64,000 nt of DNA. Origin: Nocardiopsis metallicus (GTDB lineage Bacteria > Actinomycetota > Actinomycetes > Streptosporangiales > Streptosporangiaceae). Both the position numbers and the translations under genes were made by a program. Below, in pieces: positions 1-8,013 of the stretch. Position 1 is the first letter of the stretch, and every line of letters starts with the position of its first letter. The notes beneath the pieces are model-generated. The model did not search any database. It worked only from the letters and a program-made list of their open reading frames with translations, and was not told the origin of the DNA. The DNA lies in the NCBI RefSeq assembly GCF_014201115.1, contig NZ_JACHDO010000001.1:1860001-1924000 (forward strand), given 5' to 3'.

Positions 1-125
1 AGTGCCGCCGGGGCGAAGACCGAGAACACCCCGGCGCCGAGCATCGCCGCGGCGCCGATGGCGGCCGCGTCGACGGTTCCCAGCGTCCGGGCGGATCTGG
101 CCTGCGGTCCGGAAGAGGTGGCCAA
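1..125 (-). CDS. APC-family amino acid permease, N-terminal fragment
   Basis: Forty-one codons are visible before the gene leaves the window. The TTG start at 125 is chosen because a strong ribosome binding site (AAGGAGA, 131-137) lies 5 nt upstream; no ATG serves better. A short polar N-terminus is followed by GAAAMLGAGVFSVFAP, which resembles the glycine-rich start of the first membrane helix in APC-superfamily amino acid transporters, the segment that unwinds around the substrate carboxylate. The assignment to APC is by motif only; substrate and full length cannot be seen. Membrane protein by inference. Confidence 0.6.
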   Translation of the reverse strand, partial: MATSSGPQARSARTLGTVDAAAIGAAAMLGAGVFSVFAPAA

Positions 126-471
126 CGAGGTCTCCTTGGGTGAGTGTCTGCCGGCGCCTGGCCGGCGAACGCGCTTCTCCCCGTTCCCGCGGTCCTGGTC
201 GCTCCGGAAGGGAAGCACGAGCGGCGGGGGACGGGGAGGCCCGTAGGAACGGGACAAAGGTCGTGTCCAACTTCCGAGTGTGCCCGATACCGGCGACCGC
301 CGGGTGCGAACCGTTCCACATCAGTATCCAGGAGTGACCTCTGACGCCGCCTCCCGGCACCGCGCGCGCCCCGCACGGTGCCGGGTTCGGGCATGGAGCG
401 GCCCCCGGTGGTGGACCGGGGGCCGCTCCCAGTACGGTCGCGCCCGGATGGGCGCGGACAACGCTGTGGGG
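126..471. other. Intergenic region between divergent-edge permease and DUF1918 gene
   Basis: This 346-nt stretch holds the permease ribosome binding site (131-137) and one strong hairpin (395-429). The short open frames crossing it have proline/arginine-rich translations typical of random GC-rich DNA and no ribosome binding sites. I see no gene here. Confidence 0.6.
395..429 (-). terminator. Hairpin terminator downstream of the DUF1918-DUF1876 gene
   Basis: A perfect 15-bp stem (395-409 with 415-429) closes a 5-nt loop GGTGG. It starts 43 nt past the stop codon of the leftward DUF1918-DUF1876 gene. There is no T-run, as is common for actinobacterial terminators, so termination is inferred from stem strength and place. 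Confidence 0.6.
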
Positions 472-975
472 TCAGGTCGGACGCCAGGGCGAACCGGTGT
501 TGTCGTTGATGTCCTCGGCCGCGACCTGGCGCAGCTGACGTGAGAGGTCCGACAGTGCCCTGGAGACGGCGAGCTCCTCGCCGATCTCGGGGACGTCCAT
601 GTCCGACGGGTGCTTGCGGGCCATCCCGTGGCCGCGCAGAGCCGTGCCGTCGTCGGCGATCAGCCCCACCTCGGCCCAGGTGCGCGCGGCGTCACCCTCG
701 CTCTCCTCGGCGACGACCACGTCCACGTTCCAGCGCTTCATCGTCTGCATGGCATCCGCTCCCTCTCCGTCCGCGCCCGGACCGGGCGGGTGTTCGATGT
801 GCGCGTCGGGTCCCGGGTAGACCAGGACCTCGTGGCCCTGCTCACTGTCTTGCCAGTGCACCTGGTACGGCGGTGCCCCCTGCGCGCCCCGGACCTCGGT
901 GACCACCCCCGTGCGGCGGTGGGTGTCGGCGTTCGGGCTCTCGACGACCAGCCGGTCTCCTACCTCTGCTCGCAT
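472..975 (-). CDS. DUF1918-DUF1876 two-domain protein
   Basis: The 167-aa product joins two small actinobacterial domains that usually occur as separate proteins. Residues about 1-60 (MRAEVGDRLVVES...HWQDSEQGHEVLVYPGPDA) are a DUF1918 SH3-like barrel. Residues about 83-160 (WNVDVVVAEESEG...LRGHGMARKHPSD) are DUF1876, a dsRBD-like fold found in many actinomycete stress regulons. A linker rich in Gly, Pro and Asp joins them. The ATG at 975 was preferred over the in-frame GTG at 987 because GGGGG lies 5 nt before it and DUF1918 proteins usually begin exactly there. Function is unknown. It is monocistronic and followed by the 395-429 hairpin. Confidence 0.85.
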   Translation of the reverse strand: MRAEVGDRLVVESPNADTHRRTGVVTEVRGAQGAPPYQVHWQDSEQGHEVLVYPGPDAHIEHPPGPGADGEGADAMQTMKRWNVDVVVAEESEGDAARTWAEVGLIADDGTALRGHGMARKHPSDMDVPEIGEELAVSRALSDLSRQLRQVAAEDINDNTGSPWRPT

Positions 976-1113
976 GGGTTCCCCCACAAACCTCGCTTGT
1001 CTCTATCTTCCGGGCAGTTTCGCCCGGGGACAGGGGGTTGATCCTTTCGTTTCCGGTGGTATGCGAGGTTTTTGCCGTCACGACCTCCCAGCGCCGCCTG
1101 GTAGCGTCACGGC

Positions 1114-1761
1114 GTGGCCCAGCACTACTTCGACTCCGATCCCGACGCCGCCAGCCGGCCCTCCACGGCCGACCTGGTCCTGCCCGACCTGCACCTGCGT
1201 CTGCACACCGACCGCGGCGTCTTCTCACCCGACAAGGTCGACCTGGGCACCCGGGTCCTGCTGGAGAGCGTTCCCGCGCCGCCCGCCGAGGGCCGCCTGC
1301 TCGACCTGGGCTGCGGCTACGGCCCCATCTCCCTGACGATGGCCTCGCGTGCGCCCGGGGCCCAGGTGCTCGGGGTGGACGTCAACGCCCGGGCCGTGGG
1401 GCTGGCCCGGCGCAACGCCGCCGAGCACGATCTGCGCAACGCCCGTTTCGCCGTGGTCGCCCCCGAGGGCGGCCTGGCGGCGGAAGGGGGCGAGGGCCCG
1501 GCCCCTGCTGCCGAGGACCTGCTCGGCCCCTTCGACGCGATCTGGTCCAACCCACCGATCCGGGTGGGCAAGAACGTGCTGCACTCGATGCTGCGCACCT
1601 GGTTGAACCGGCTCACCCCCGAGGGCGTGGCGCACCTGGTGGTCCAGCGCCACCTGGGCTCGGACTCCCTGCAGAAGTGGCTGGACGCCCAGGGCCTGCC
1701 CGCCGAGCGGGTGGCCTCCCGGGCCGGTTTCCGCGTCCTGGCCGTACGCAAGGCCCATTAG
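1114..1761 (+). CDS. Class I SAM-dependent methyltransferase, RsmC-like
   Basis: The 215-aa protein has the SAM-binding motif LLDLGCGYG at 62-70, an acidic ribose-binding end of strand 2 (GVDVNARA, 87-94) and the catalytic NPPI tetrapeptide at 146-149. That combination marks N-methyltransferases that modify exocyclic amino groups of guanine or adenine in rRNA. The closest named relative is RsmC, the 16S rRNA m2G1207 enzyme. It matches the single-domain short form common in Gram-positives rather than the two-domain E. coli RsmC. The GTG start at 1114 fits the family N-terminus (QHYF). The exact target base is inferred, not shown. Confidence 0.85.
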   Translation: MAQHYFDSDPDAASRPSTADLVLPDLHLRLHTDRGVFSPDKVDLGTRVLLESVPAPPAEGRLLDLGCGYGPISLTMASRAPGAQVLGVDVNARAVGLARRNAAEHDLRNARFAVVAPEGGLAAEGGEGPAPAAEDLLGPFDAIWSNPPIRVGKNVLHSMLRTWLNRLTPEGVAHLVVQRHLGSDSLQKWLDAQGLPAERVASRAGFRVLAVRKAH

Positions 1762-1956
1762 GCCCCGCCGGCCCTGGCGCCGCACCGGGCACGCGCCCCG
1801 GTACCAGGCCGGGCCCACCGGTCGGCTCCGAACCCGAATGCCCGAACCTACCGTGACGTGTCACGGGTCACGCGTGCGCGCACGACCCCCGCCCGGTAAT
1901 GTGTATCGACAACCGCCGGGACCGCCCGGCCCACAGCTTCGAGGAACACACCGCAG

Positions 1957-2517
1957 TTGAGCACGCAGTTGCGTCCCACGGACGTCAAACGCCTGAACCG
2001 CCAGTGGCGCAGGCGCACCGAGGGGCGTCTGGCCCTTCTCGTCGAGTCGGTCACCCAGCCCTACAACCTGGGATCGATCCTGCGCACCTGCGCGACCTTC
2101 GGCGTCGACCAGCTCTGGCTCACCGGCAACAGCGCGGACCCCGACGACCCCAAGGTCGGCAAGACCGCCCTGGGTACGTCCGCGAAGGTCGCGCACACCC
2201 GCTTGTCCAGCACGGCTGAGGCCCTGGACGCCGCCCGCGCCGGCGGCTACAAGGTCGTGGCCCTGGAGCTGGCCAAGGGCGCCGTGCCGCTGCACGCCGC
2301 GCCGCTGGAGTCCGACGTGTGTCTGGCCGTCGGAGCCGAGGACCACGGCTGCTCCCCCGCCCTGCTGGCGGGCGCGGACGCCGTCACCTACATTCCGCAG
2401 ATCGGCCGGGTCGGATCGCTGAACGTGGCCGTGGCCACCTCGATCGCCCTCGCCGAGGCCCGCCGCCGCGAGTGGGCGACCTTCGGCGACGAGGCCGACG
2501 CGCCCGTCGGGAACTGA
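1957..2517 (+). CDS. SpoU/TrmH-family RNA 2'-O-methyltransferase
   Basis: The 186-aa protein carries the three SpoU motifs of the alpha/beta-knot methyltransferases: motif 1 NLGSILRTCATFGVDQ (about 37-52), motif 2 AVGAEDHGCS, and motif 3 IPQIGRVGSLNVAVATS near the C-terminus. The trefoil knot formed by motifs 2 and 3 binds S-adenosylmethionine, and the motif 1 Arg is catalytic. There is no N-terminal L30-like substrate-binding domain, so it resembles TrmH (tRNA Gm18) more than RlmB. TTG start at 1957. It follows the RsmC-like gene by 195 nt and is probably transcribed on its own. Confidence 0.85.
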   Translation: MSTQLRPTDVKRLNRQWRRRTEGRLALLVESVTQPYNLGSILRTCATFGVDQLWLTGNSADPDDPKVGKTALGTSAKVAHTRLSSTAEALDAARAGGYKVVALELAKGAVPLHAAPLESDVCLAVGAEDHGCSPALLAGADAVTYIPQIGRVGSLNVAVATSIALAEARRREWATFGDEADAPVGN

Positions 2518-2745
2518 GCCGGGGAATCTTTCCCCGCCGCCGGTCGTCCCTTCTTTGACCAGAACCACATATTTCACACACCCCACGCGCACAGGCGCAG
2601 AGAGAGGAACAGTGGATCCGTCCCGAAGTACCGGCAGCGTCCCCCAGGGATGCTGTGACCCAGACCTCGACGAGCCCCCTTCTCCGAAGGGCGCGCACCT
2701 GAGCAGGACCCCTGTTAGCAGGCGGAACCAGGCGGTGCGTGCCCG
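2518..2745 (+). promoter_or_regulatory. Leader region of the CNNM gene pair, with hairpins
   Basis: The 228 nt before the CNNM pair contain a hairpin at 2677-2691 (CCCTT/AAGGG stem) and a larger possible fold in which GCGCACC (2693-2699) pairs with GGTGCGT (2734-2740) just before the start codon. A 5' leader controlling a metal-linked transporter is plausible. I compared it by eye with the M-box core and did not find a convincing match. Confidence 0.3.
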
Positions 2746-4134
2746 ATGATCAGCACCATTCTCACCATCTTGCTCGGCGTAGTCGTCGTTCTGCTGCTAA
2801 TCGCGGCCAACGGGTATTTCGTCGCCCAGGAGTTCGGCTACATGGCCGTGGACCGATCACGTCTCAAGGCGCGGGCCGCAGCCGGCGATACGGGGGCCAG
2901 AAGGGCCCTAGCGGTCACCAACCGCACTTCGTTCATGCTCTCCGGGGCACAGCTGGGAATCACGGTCACCGGACTGTTGGTCGGTTTCGTGGCGGAGCCC
3001 ATGATCGGCACCAGTCTCGGAGAATTGCTGGGAGGCGCCGGTGTGCCCTTAGGCACCGGCGTAGCCATAGGAACCATCACCACGCTGCTGTTGTCGACCG
3101 CAGTACAGATGATCTTCGGAGAGCTGTTCCCGAAGAACCTGGCCATCGCCAAACCTGAGCCGGTGGCCCGCTGGCTGGCTCTGTCCACGAACATCTACCT
3201 CAAGGTCTTCGGGCCTGTCATCTGGGTGTTCGACCAGGCCGCGATCTGGCTGCTCAAGCTGGTGAACATCACCCCGGTGGAGGACGTCCAGCACGCGGCG
3301 ACACCGCGCGACCTGGAACGCATCATCGCCGAGTCCCGTGAGACCGGTGACCTTCCCGCCGAGGTGTCCACCCTGTTGGACCGCACCCTGGACTTCCACG
3401 ACCGCACCGCCGGGCACGCGATGATCCCGCGCCCAGAGGTCACCACCGTGGAGGAGGGCGACCCGGTCAGCCGGGTCGTGGAACTGATGGCCTCCGACCA
3501 CTCCCGCTTCCCCGTCCTGGGTGAGGGTGTGGACGACATCGTGGGCGTGATCTGCCTGCGCGACGTGCTCGCCCTGGGCGACCGCGACCTGTCCGGCATC
3601 CGGGTCAGCGAGGTGGCGCGGCCTACCGTCATGGTCCCGACCTCGCTCCCGCTGCCGGGTGTCCTGGACCAACTGCGCGAGGCCGGTGAGGAGTTCGCCT
3701 GCGTGGTGGATGAGTACGGCGGACTGGCCGGCGTGATCACCACCGAGGACCTGGCCGAGGAGCTGGTCGGTGAGATCGCTGACGAGCACACACCGGAGGA
3801 GAAGGCCCCGGCGCACCTGGACGGCGAGGACGGCTACCTCGTGCCCGGCGCGCTGCACATCGACGAGGTCGAGCGGCTGATCGGCCACGACCTGCCCGAA
3901 GGAGACTACGAGACCATCGGAGGTCTGGTCATCCACGAACTCCACCGGCTTCCGCTGGTGGGCGACCGAGTGGACCTGCCGCTGCCCCGGCCCTCCAGCG
4001 CTCACGACGGCGACCCTGACACAGCGCTGACGCTGACCGTGAACGCGGTCCAGCGGCACGTGCCCAGCACGGTGGAACTGCGGTTGATCAAGGTCACCGA
4101 TGAGCAGGTCAAGGAACGGGAGGTGTGGGCATGA
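2746..4134 (+). CDS. CNNM/CorC hemolysin-family membrane protein (first of pair)
   Basis: The 462-aa protein shows the standard order of the family: a DUF21/CNNM transmembrane domain (about 1-200, with hydrophobic segments at 2-25, 62-85, 95-125 and 130-150), a CBS-domain pair (about 215-335, including FPVLGEGVDDIVGVICLRD) and a C-terminal CorC_HlyC domain (about 350-440). Members act in Mg2+ or other divalent cation efflux, or in resistance. The 'hemolysin' name is historical. ATG at 2746. Its stop overlaps the start of the next CNNM gene by 4 nt (ATGA), so the two are translationally coupled and likely form a heteromeric unit. Confidence 0.9.
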   Translation: MISTILTILLGVVVVLLLIAANGYFVAQEFGYMAVDRSRLKARAAAGDTGARRALAVTNRTSFMLSGAQLGITVTGLLVGFVAEPMIGTSLGELLGGAGVPLGTGVAIGTITTLLLSTAVQMIFGELFPKNLAIAKPEPVARWLALSTNIYLKVFGPVIWVFDQAAIWLLKLVNITPVEDVQHAATPRDLERIIAESRETGDLPAEVSTLLDRTLDFHDRTAGHAMIPRPEVTTVEEGDPVSRVVELMASDHSRFPVLGEGVDDIVGVICLRDVLALGDRDLSGIRVSEVARPTVMVPTSLPLPGVLDQLREAGEEFACVVDEYGGLAGVITTEDLAEELVGEIADEHTPEEKAPAHLDGEDGYLVPGALHIDEVERLIGHDLPEGDYETIGGLVIHELHRLPLVGDRVDLPLPRPSSAHDGDPDTALTLTVNAVQRHVPSTVELRLIKVTDEQVKEREVWA

Positions 4135-5141
4135 GTGACATGAACGTGTGGTTGGCCCTGCTGCTGACCGCCCTGATCATCGCATTGAGCGCGTTTTTCG
4201 TGGCGATCGAGTTCGCCTTGGTGGCCGCGCGCCGGCACCGTTTGGAGGAGGCAGCACAGACCAGTTTCGCTGCACGGGCAGCGCTGAAGAGCGCCCGCGA
4301 CCTGTCCTTGCTTCTGGCCGGTTCTCAGCTGGGTATCACCCTGTGTACTTTTGCCCTGGGTGCGATCTCCAAGCCCGCCTTCCACCACATGCTGGAGCCG
4401 TTGTTCGGTGCTCTGCCGACCTCGTTGGGCTACTTGCTCTCATTCGTATTCTCCCTGATCATCGTGACCTTCCTGCATCTGGTGGTCGGCGAGATGGCAC
4501 CCAAGTCCTGGGCGATCTCGCACCCGGAGAAATCAGCGACCATGTTGGCCGTCCCGATGCGGGCGTTCATGCTGGTGACGCGCCCGGTCCTGATAATGCT
4601 CAACGGCATGGCCAACTGGGTCCTGCACCGCTTCGGCGTACAGGCGGTGGACGAGCTGATCAGTGGCCACAACCCGGACGACGTGCGCGAGCTGGTCGAG
4701 CACTCGGCCAAGGCGGGCGCTTTGGATTCGGAGCGCCGTGACCAGCTGGCCACGGCCCTGGAGGTCAACTCCCAGCCGATCCAGGAGCACATCACCCCGC
4801 GCGAGGAGATCGCTTGGGTGGGTCCGGACGCGGGGGTGGAGGAGATCAAGCGGGTCTCGCGCGAGTCCACGCATCTGCGCCTGGTGGTGATGGAACAGGG
4901 TGAGGCGGTGGGTGTGCTGCACGTGCGTGAGGCGCTGACCAGCCCGGCCGACACCACCGCCGCCGACCTCATGCGCCCGGTGCTGACGCTGTCGGCGGCC
5001 ACACCGATGTACGCGGCGATGGGCATCATGCGGGAGAGCCGCAGCCACCTGGCTCTGGTCGAGGAGGCGGGTGAGCTGATGGGTCTGGTGACCCTCCAAG
5101 ACATCCTGGACCGGCTGTTGCTGCTGGACACCGCAGCCTGA
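4131..5141 (+). CDS. CNNM/CorC-family membrane protein (second of pair, short form)
   Basis: The 336-aa partner has a CNNM membrane domain (about 1-190) and a CBS pair (about 215-330) but lacks the C-terminal CorC_HlyC domain of its upstream paralog. The start used here is the ATG at 4131, which overlaps the previous stop as ATGA. A GTG two codons upstream is possible but less likely. Paired long and short CNNM genes are common in actinobacteria. A division of labour within one membrane complex is inferred. A strong terminator follows at 5154. Confidence 0.9.
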   Translation: MSDMNVWLALLLTALIIALSAFFVAIEFALVAARRHRLEEAAQTSFAARAALKSARDLSLLLAGSQLGITLCTFALGAISKPAFHHMLEPLFGALPTSLGYLLSFVFSLIIVTFLHLVVGEMAPKSWAISHPEKSATMLAVPMRAFMLVTRPVLIMLNGMANWVLHRFGVQAVDELISGHNPDDVRELVEHSAKAGALDSERRDQLATALEVNSQPIQEHITPREEIAWVGPDAGVEEIKRVSRESTHLRLVVMEQGEAVGVLHVREALTSPADTTAADLMRPVLTLSAATPMYAAMGIMRESRSHLALVEEAGELMGLVTLQDILDRLLLLDTAA

Positions 5142-5153
5142 ACCGAGCAAAGG

Positions 5154-5197
5154 ACGAATAAGAGGGCGAAACCGGTTGGTTTCGCCCTCTTATTCGT
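5154..5197 (+). terminator. Strong terminator after the CNNM pair
   Basis: A perfect 20-bp stem (5154-5173 with 5178-5197) with a GGTT tetraloop lies 12 nt after the stop codon. It is one of the strongest hairpins in the window and clearly closes the CNNM operon. Confidence 0.9.
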
Positions 5198-5421
5198 GCC
5201 ATCTGGAGCTGTGCCAGAAAAAATCTTCCTTCTCTTTAAAGTCCCAGAGAACTTGACCCCCTTTTCAAACGGCGCGAAGGCTCGCAGAGTATGAGGAAGT
5301 CAAGGGGCAGGGGGAACGGGAGGGCCCCAGGTCCCGATCCATGACATTCGGGCATAAGCAACATGTGGCCTGTGGAGCCCGACCCTGTACACCAGGCCAC
5401 CCGGATTGCTAGGTTCTCACC

Positions 5422-5673
5422 ATGACTGAGCCGCGGGAAATCCGCGTCATTGAGCAGAAAAAGCTCTTGGTCAGCGTCCGCAAGGCAGCACAAATACTCG
5501 ACGTATCCGAACGCGTAGTCTACGACCTTTGCTACAGCGATGAACTCGAGTCCGTGAAGATCGGCCCCAAGAAATGGATTCGCCGAATCACATGCGAATC
5601 GCTGAACCTGTACGTCGAAAAAGCCGTGCGCGAATCACGAATCGGCCATGAGCCCGAAAAACCACACCGTTGA
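5422..5673 (+). CDS. Excisionase-like (MerR-type HTH_17) DNA-binding protein
   Basis: This 83-aa basic protein contains a winged helix of the excisionase/HTH_17 type: LLVSVRKAAQILDVSERVVY followed by a wing with KIGPKKWIRRI. Such proteins direct excision of integrative elements or act as small regulators. The gene is visibly richer in A and T (AAA, ATA, GAA codons) than its neighbours, which hints at horizontal origin. ATG at 5422. It is followed at 13 nt by an unknown gene. No integrase or attachment site was found nearby, so a role in excision here is unproven. Confidence 0.7.
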   Translation: MTEPREIRVIEQKKLLVSVRKAAQILDVSERVVYDLCYSDELESVKIGPKKWIRRITCESLNLYVEKAVRESRIGHEPEKPHR

Positions 5674-5686
5674 AAGGTGGTGTCCG

Positions 5687-6253
5687 GTGAACCCGACCCC
5701 CACGACAGACAGCTCCCCGGCCCCGACCCGGCTCGAACCCCTGCTGCCTGGCCCCCGCAGGCTCACCGCGAGCGCCCGCGACGTGGCCGAGCTGATCGAG
5801 GCCGATCCCAGCCTGTGGCCCGCCCTGACCACCTGCGTGGCCGACACCAACGGCCAGACCATCATCCACTACGCCGCCGCACACGGCCAGGGACAGGCGG
5901 CCTCGCTCTTCGGCCCCGACGGGGTGGTCTCGCGCTGGCGGGCGCTGATGAGCGACGCCTCCGAGTCCCGGCGCGAGCACGCCCGGGGCCGCGAACGCGT
6001 GGTCACCCTGCGCGGCCACCACTCGGGACATGCGCTCACCGTGCTGTTCACCGTCCTGACCGGCAACTCCGCCGAACCCGCACCCGCGACCGGGCCTTCC
6101 GTGGGTGAGCCGAACGCGGACCGGACCCCGCCCGCACGGGTTCCGGTGGGCGACGCGCTCGCACCCGCCCCCGACCCTGCGCATCCTGACCCGGTGCGCC
6201 CCGACTCCGTACCCGCTCCCGCCGCACCGACCGGCCCCAAGGAGCGACCGTGA
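5687..6253 (+). CDS. Unknown protein with a proline-rich C-terminal tail
   Basis: The 188-aa product is not recognised. Residues about 20-120 look folded (ASARDVAELIEADPSLWPAL, then IIHYAAAHGQGQAASLFGPD), and the last 60 residues are a low-complexity Ala/Pro/Asp tail. The GTG at 5687 is preferred to the ATG at 5648 because AAAGGTGG (5674-5680) sits 6 nt before it and the earlier start would overlap the excisionase gene. The stop overlaps the next start (GTGA), so the two unknown proteins are probably co-produced. Confidence 0.6.
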   Translation: MNPTPTTDSSPAPTRLEPLLPGPRRLTASARDVAELIEADPSLWPALTTCVADTNGQTIIHYAAAHGQGQAASLFGPDGVVSRWRALMSDASESRREHARGRERVVTLRGHHSGHALTVLFTVLTGNSAEPAPATGPSVGEPNADRTPPARVPVGDALAPAPDPAHPDPVRPDSVPAPAAPTGPKERP

Positions 6254-6708
6254 CCATCGCCTATGCCCACACCGCCGGACGGCTGCTGTACAGCGACGCC
6301 AACTCCGTCCCGTGGCCGCTCAACCACTTCGCCTACGTGCGGGCGTGCGCGGAGCGACTGCGCAAGGAGATCCGGTTCGAGCCCTCGGTCCGCTTCCCGC
6401 CCAGCCAGCTCCAGCTCAAGGACGCCCGGCGGGCCCTGGTACGGCTGGAACCCACTGAGGACAGCCCGGGGATACTGCTGTCCTGGGACGAACTGCGCGG
6501 CTGGTACCGGATGGAGGGGTCCACCCGCAGAGCCCTGGTGCTGGGGGCCGAACCACTGCTGTCCCCGGAGGCGTTCACCCTGGCCGTGACAGCGCTGCTC
6601 TCGGCGGGGACCCGGGAGCTGATCATGGTGGCCGAGCGCGACCGGGGCTCGGCCCATCCGGTGGACTCGCTCTTCGAGCGCCGCCTGGCGGCCTACCGTC
6701 GTCCGTGA
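6250..6708 (+). CDS. Unknown protein, translationally coupled to the gene above
   Basis: A 152-aa soluble protein with no family I can name with confidence. It is rich in Arg and Leu, with a mixed alpha/beta pattern and several aromatic positions (GWYRME, LLSWDEL). The GTG start overlaps the preceding stop by 4 nt, which fixes it. With the excisionase-like gene it forms a three-gene rightward unit ended by the hairpin at 6748. Function cannot be predicted from sequence. Confidence 0.65.
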   Translation: MTIAYAHTAGRLLYSDANSVPWPLNHFAYVRACAERLRKEIRFEPSVRFPPSQLQLKDARRALVRLEPTEDSPGILLSWDELRGWYRMEGSTRRALVLGAEPLLSPEAFTLAVTALLSAGTRELIMVAERDRGSAHPVDSLFERRLAAYRRP

Positions 6709-6747
6709 GCCCGGGGGCGTACACGGGCCGCGGGGGCGGCACAAGAA

Positions 6748-6782
6748 TCGGGGCCGGTCACAGAAGATGTGACCGGCCCCGA
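6748..6782. terminator. Bidirectional terminator between the unknown gene and ohr
   Basis: A perfect 15-bp stem (6748-6762 with 6768-6782, loop GAAGA) lies 40 nt after the rightward unit and 57 nt after the leftward ohr gene, so it can serve both. Confidence 0.85.
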
Positions 6783-6838
6783 CCCGTTGACCCTGAAGCT
6801 GGGAACTCCTCAGCTCTGGAGTCTGAACTCCGGGGACC

Positions 6839-7267
6839 CTAGGCGGTCTTGGTGGTCAGCTTGACCTCGATGTTGCCGCGGGTGGCGCGGGAGTAGGGGC
6901 ACATCTGGTGGGCGGCCTCGACCAGCTTCTCGGCCTCGGCCTGCTCCAGGCCCGGGATGGTGACGGTCAGCTCGACCGCGATGTCCAGGCCCTCGTCGGA
7001 CTTGCCCAGGCTGACCTGGGCGTCGATGGCGGAACCCTCGACGTTGGCCTTGGCCTGGCGGGAGACGTTCTTCAGGGCGCCGTGGAAGCAGGCGGCGTAG
7101 CCGACGGCGAAGAGCTGCTCGGGGTTGGTGCCCACGCCGTCGTCGCCGCCCAGGCCCTTGGGCACGGACAGGTCCACCGCGAGACGGTCGTCGTCGGTCT
7201 TGCCGAAGCCCTTGCGGCCCTCACCGGTGACGGTGGCGTTGGCGGTGTAGAGGACGTTGTAAGCCAT
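6839..7267 (-). CDS. ohr: Organic hydroperoxide resistance protein
   Basis: The 142-aa protein is a full-length OsmC/Ohr-family peroxidase. The two reactive cysteines are present: Cys60 in YAACFHGAL and Cys123 in QMCPYSRATR. They reduce fatty-acid and other organic hydroperoxides to alcohols using lipoyl-dependent thiols. The GTNPEQLFA segment before Cys60 is typical of Ohr rather than OsmC. The ATG at 7267 matches the family start (MAYNVLYT). It lies 76 nt downstream of ohrR on the same strand, forming the classic Ohr module. Confidence 0.95.
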   Translation of the reverse strand: MAYNVLYTANATVTGEGRKGFGKTDDDRLAVDLSVPKGLGGDDGVGTNPEQLFAVGYAACFHGALKNVSRQAKANVEGSAIDAQVSLGKSDEGLDIAVELTVTIPGLEQAEAEKLVEAAHQMCPYSRATRGNIEVKLTTKTA

Positions 7268-7343
7268 GGAAGGTTCCCTCTCGTTCGGCCCGGCCGTGCG
7301 CCGGGCCCGTTGGATGTACTGCTTTGGCGTACTGGCTGGTGGT

Positions 7344-7832
7344 TCAGGTGTCGGTGTCGCAGGGGGCACGTGCTGCGCCCCGCCCCGTGGCCTGGCTGAC
7401 CGCACGGGTGAGGTGGTCGAGCGTGCCCTGGAGTTCAGCGAGCCTGGCCGGCGGAAGGTCGGTGGCACGCAGGACCCGCTCGGGGATGCCCCCGGCCCGT
7501 TCGCGCAGCCGCACGCCCTCCTCGGTGATGCTGACGTGCACGATCCGCTCGTCCTGGGGGCCGCGCCTGCGGGTGAGCAGACCGGCGCCCTCCATCCGCC
7601 GCAGCAGCGGGGACAGGGTGCCCGAGTCCAGGCTCAGGGCCAGGCCGAGTTCCTTGACCGGCAGGGTCTCGCGCTCCCACAGCACGAGCATCACCAGGTA
7701 CTGCGGGTAGGTCAGCTCCAGGTCGGCCAGAATCTCCCGGTAGAGCCCGGTCAGGGCCCGGGAGGCGGTGTAGAGCGAGAAGCACAGCTGCCGGTCCAGA
7801 GCGAGGGGGTCCCCCTCGTCGATGCCTGCCAT
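7344..7832 (-). CDS. ohrR: Organic-peroxide-sensing MarR repressor
   Basis: The 162-aa MarR-family protein begins with the OhrR signature ALDRQLCFSLYTASRAL. Its Cys17 is the peroxide-sensing cysteine whose oxidation releases the repressor from DNA. The winged helix follows (VKELGLALSLDSGTLSPLLR, then a wing with RRGPQDERIVHVS). The ATG at 7832 places that Cys at the usual position. Dyads at 7880-7889 and 7893-7906 just upstream are its likely operators, so the ohrR-ohr unit is probably autoregulated. A second cysteine is visible only near the C-terminus, which suggests the one-Cys type. Confidence 0.93.
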   Translation of the reverse strand: MAGIDEGDPLALDRQLCFSLYTASRALTGLYREILADLELTYPQYLVMLVLWERETLPVKELGLALSLDSGTLSPLLRRMEGAGLLTRRRGPQDERIVHVSITEEGVRLRERAGGIPERVLRATDLPPARLAELQGTLDHLTRAVSQATGRGAARAPCDTDT

Positions 7833-7879
7833 GGTTCCTCCCCCGCTTCGCAGTCCCGGCCACCGTAGCAGAAATTCGA

Positions 7880-7906
7880 TTGTGCACAACAGGGTTGGAC
7901 ACAACC
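7880..7906. promoter_or_regulatory. Probable OhrR operator: two adjacent dyads
   Basis: TTGTGCACAA (7880-7889) is a perfect 10-bp palindrome, and GGTTG...CAACC (7893-7906) follows 3 nt later. Both lie 48-74 nt upstream of ohrR in an otherwise AT-richer promoter. OhrR operators are AT-rich dyads of this kind. The exact site is inferred. Confidence 0.5.
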
Positions 7907-7947
7907 GATTTGGGTGCACCGCTCACCACCGGGGACCGCACAGGGAA

Positions 7948-7978
7948 ACGGGCCCGGGGAATAACACCCCGGGCCCGT
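7948..7978 (-). terminator. Terminator of the ALDH7 gene
   Basis: A perfect 12-bp stem (7948-7959 with 7967-7978) lies 36 nt past the stop of the leftward dehydrogenase gene. Confidence 0.8.
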
Positions 7979-8013
7979 GTCAGACCGAGAAGCTCAGGCC
8001 CGACAGCCCGAAC

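Noticed and set aside
2518..2745. Possible M-box (Mg2+) riboswitch before the CNNM pair
   Set aside because: Hairpins exist, but I could not find the conserved M-box core by eye. Kept only as an unassigned leader.
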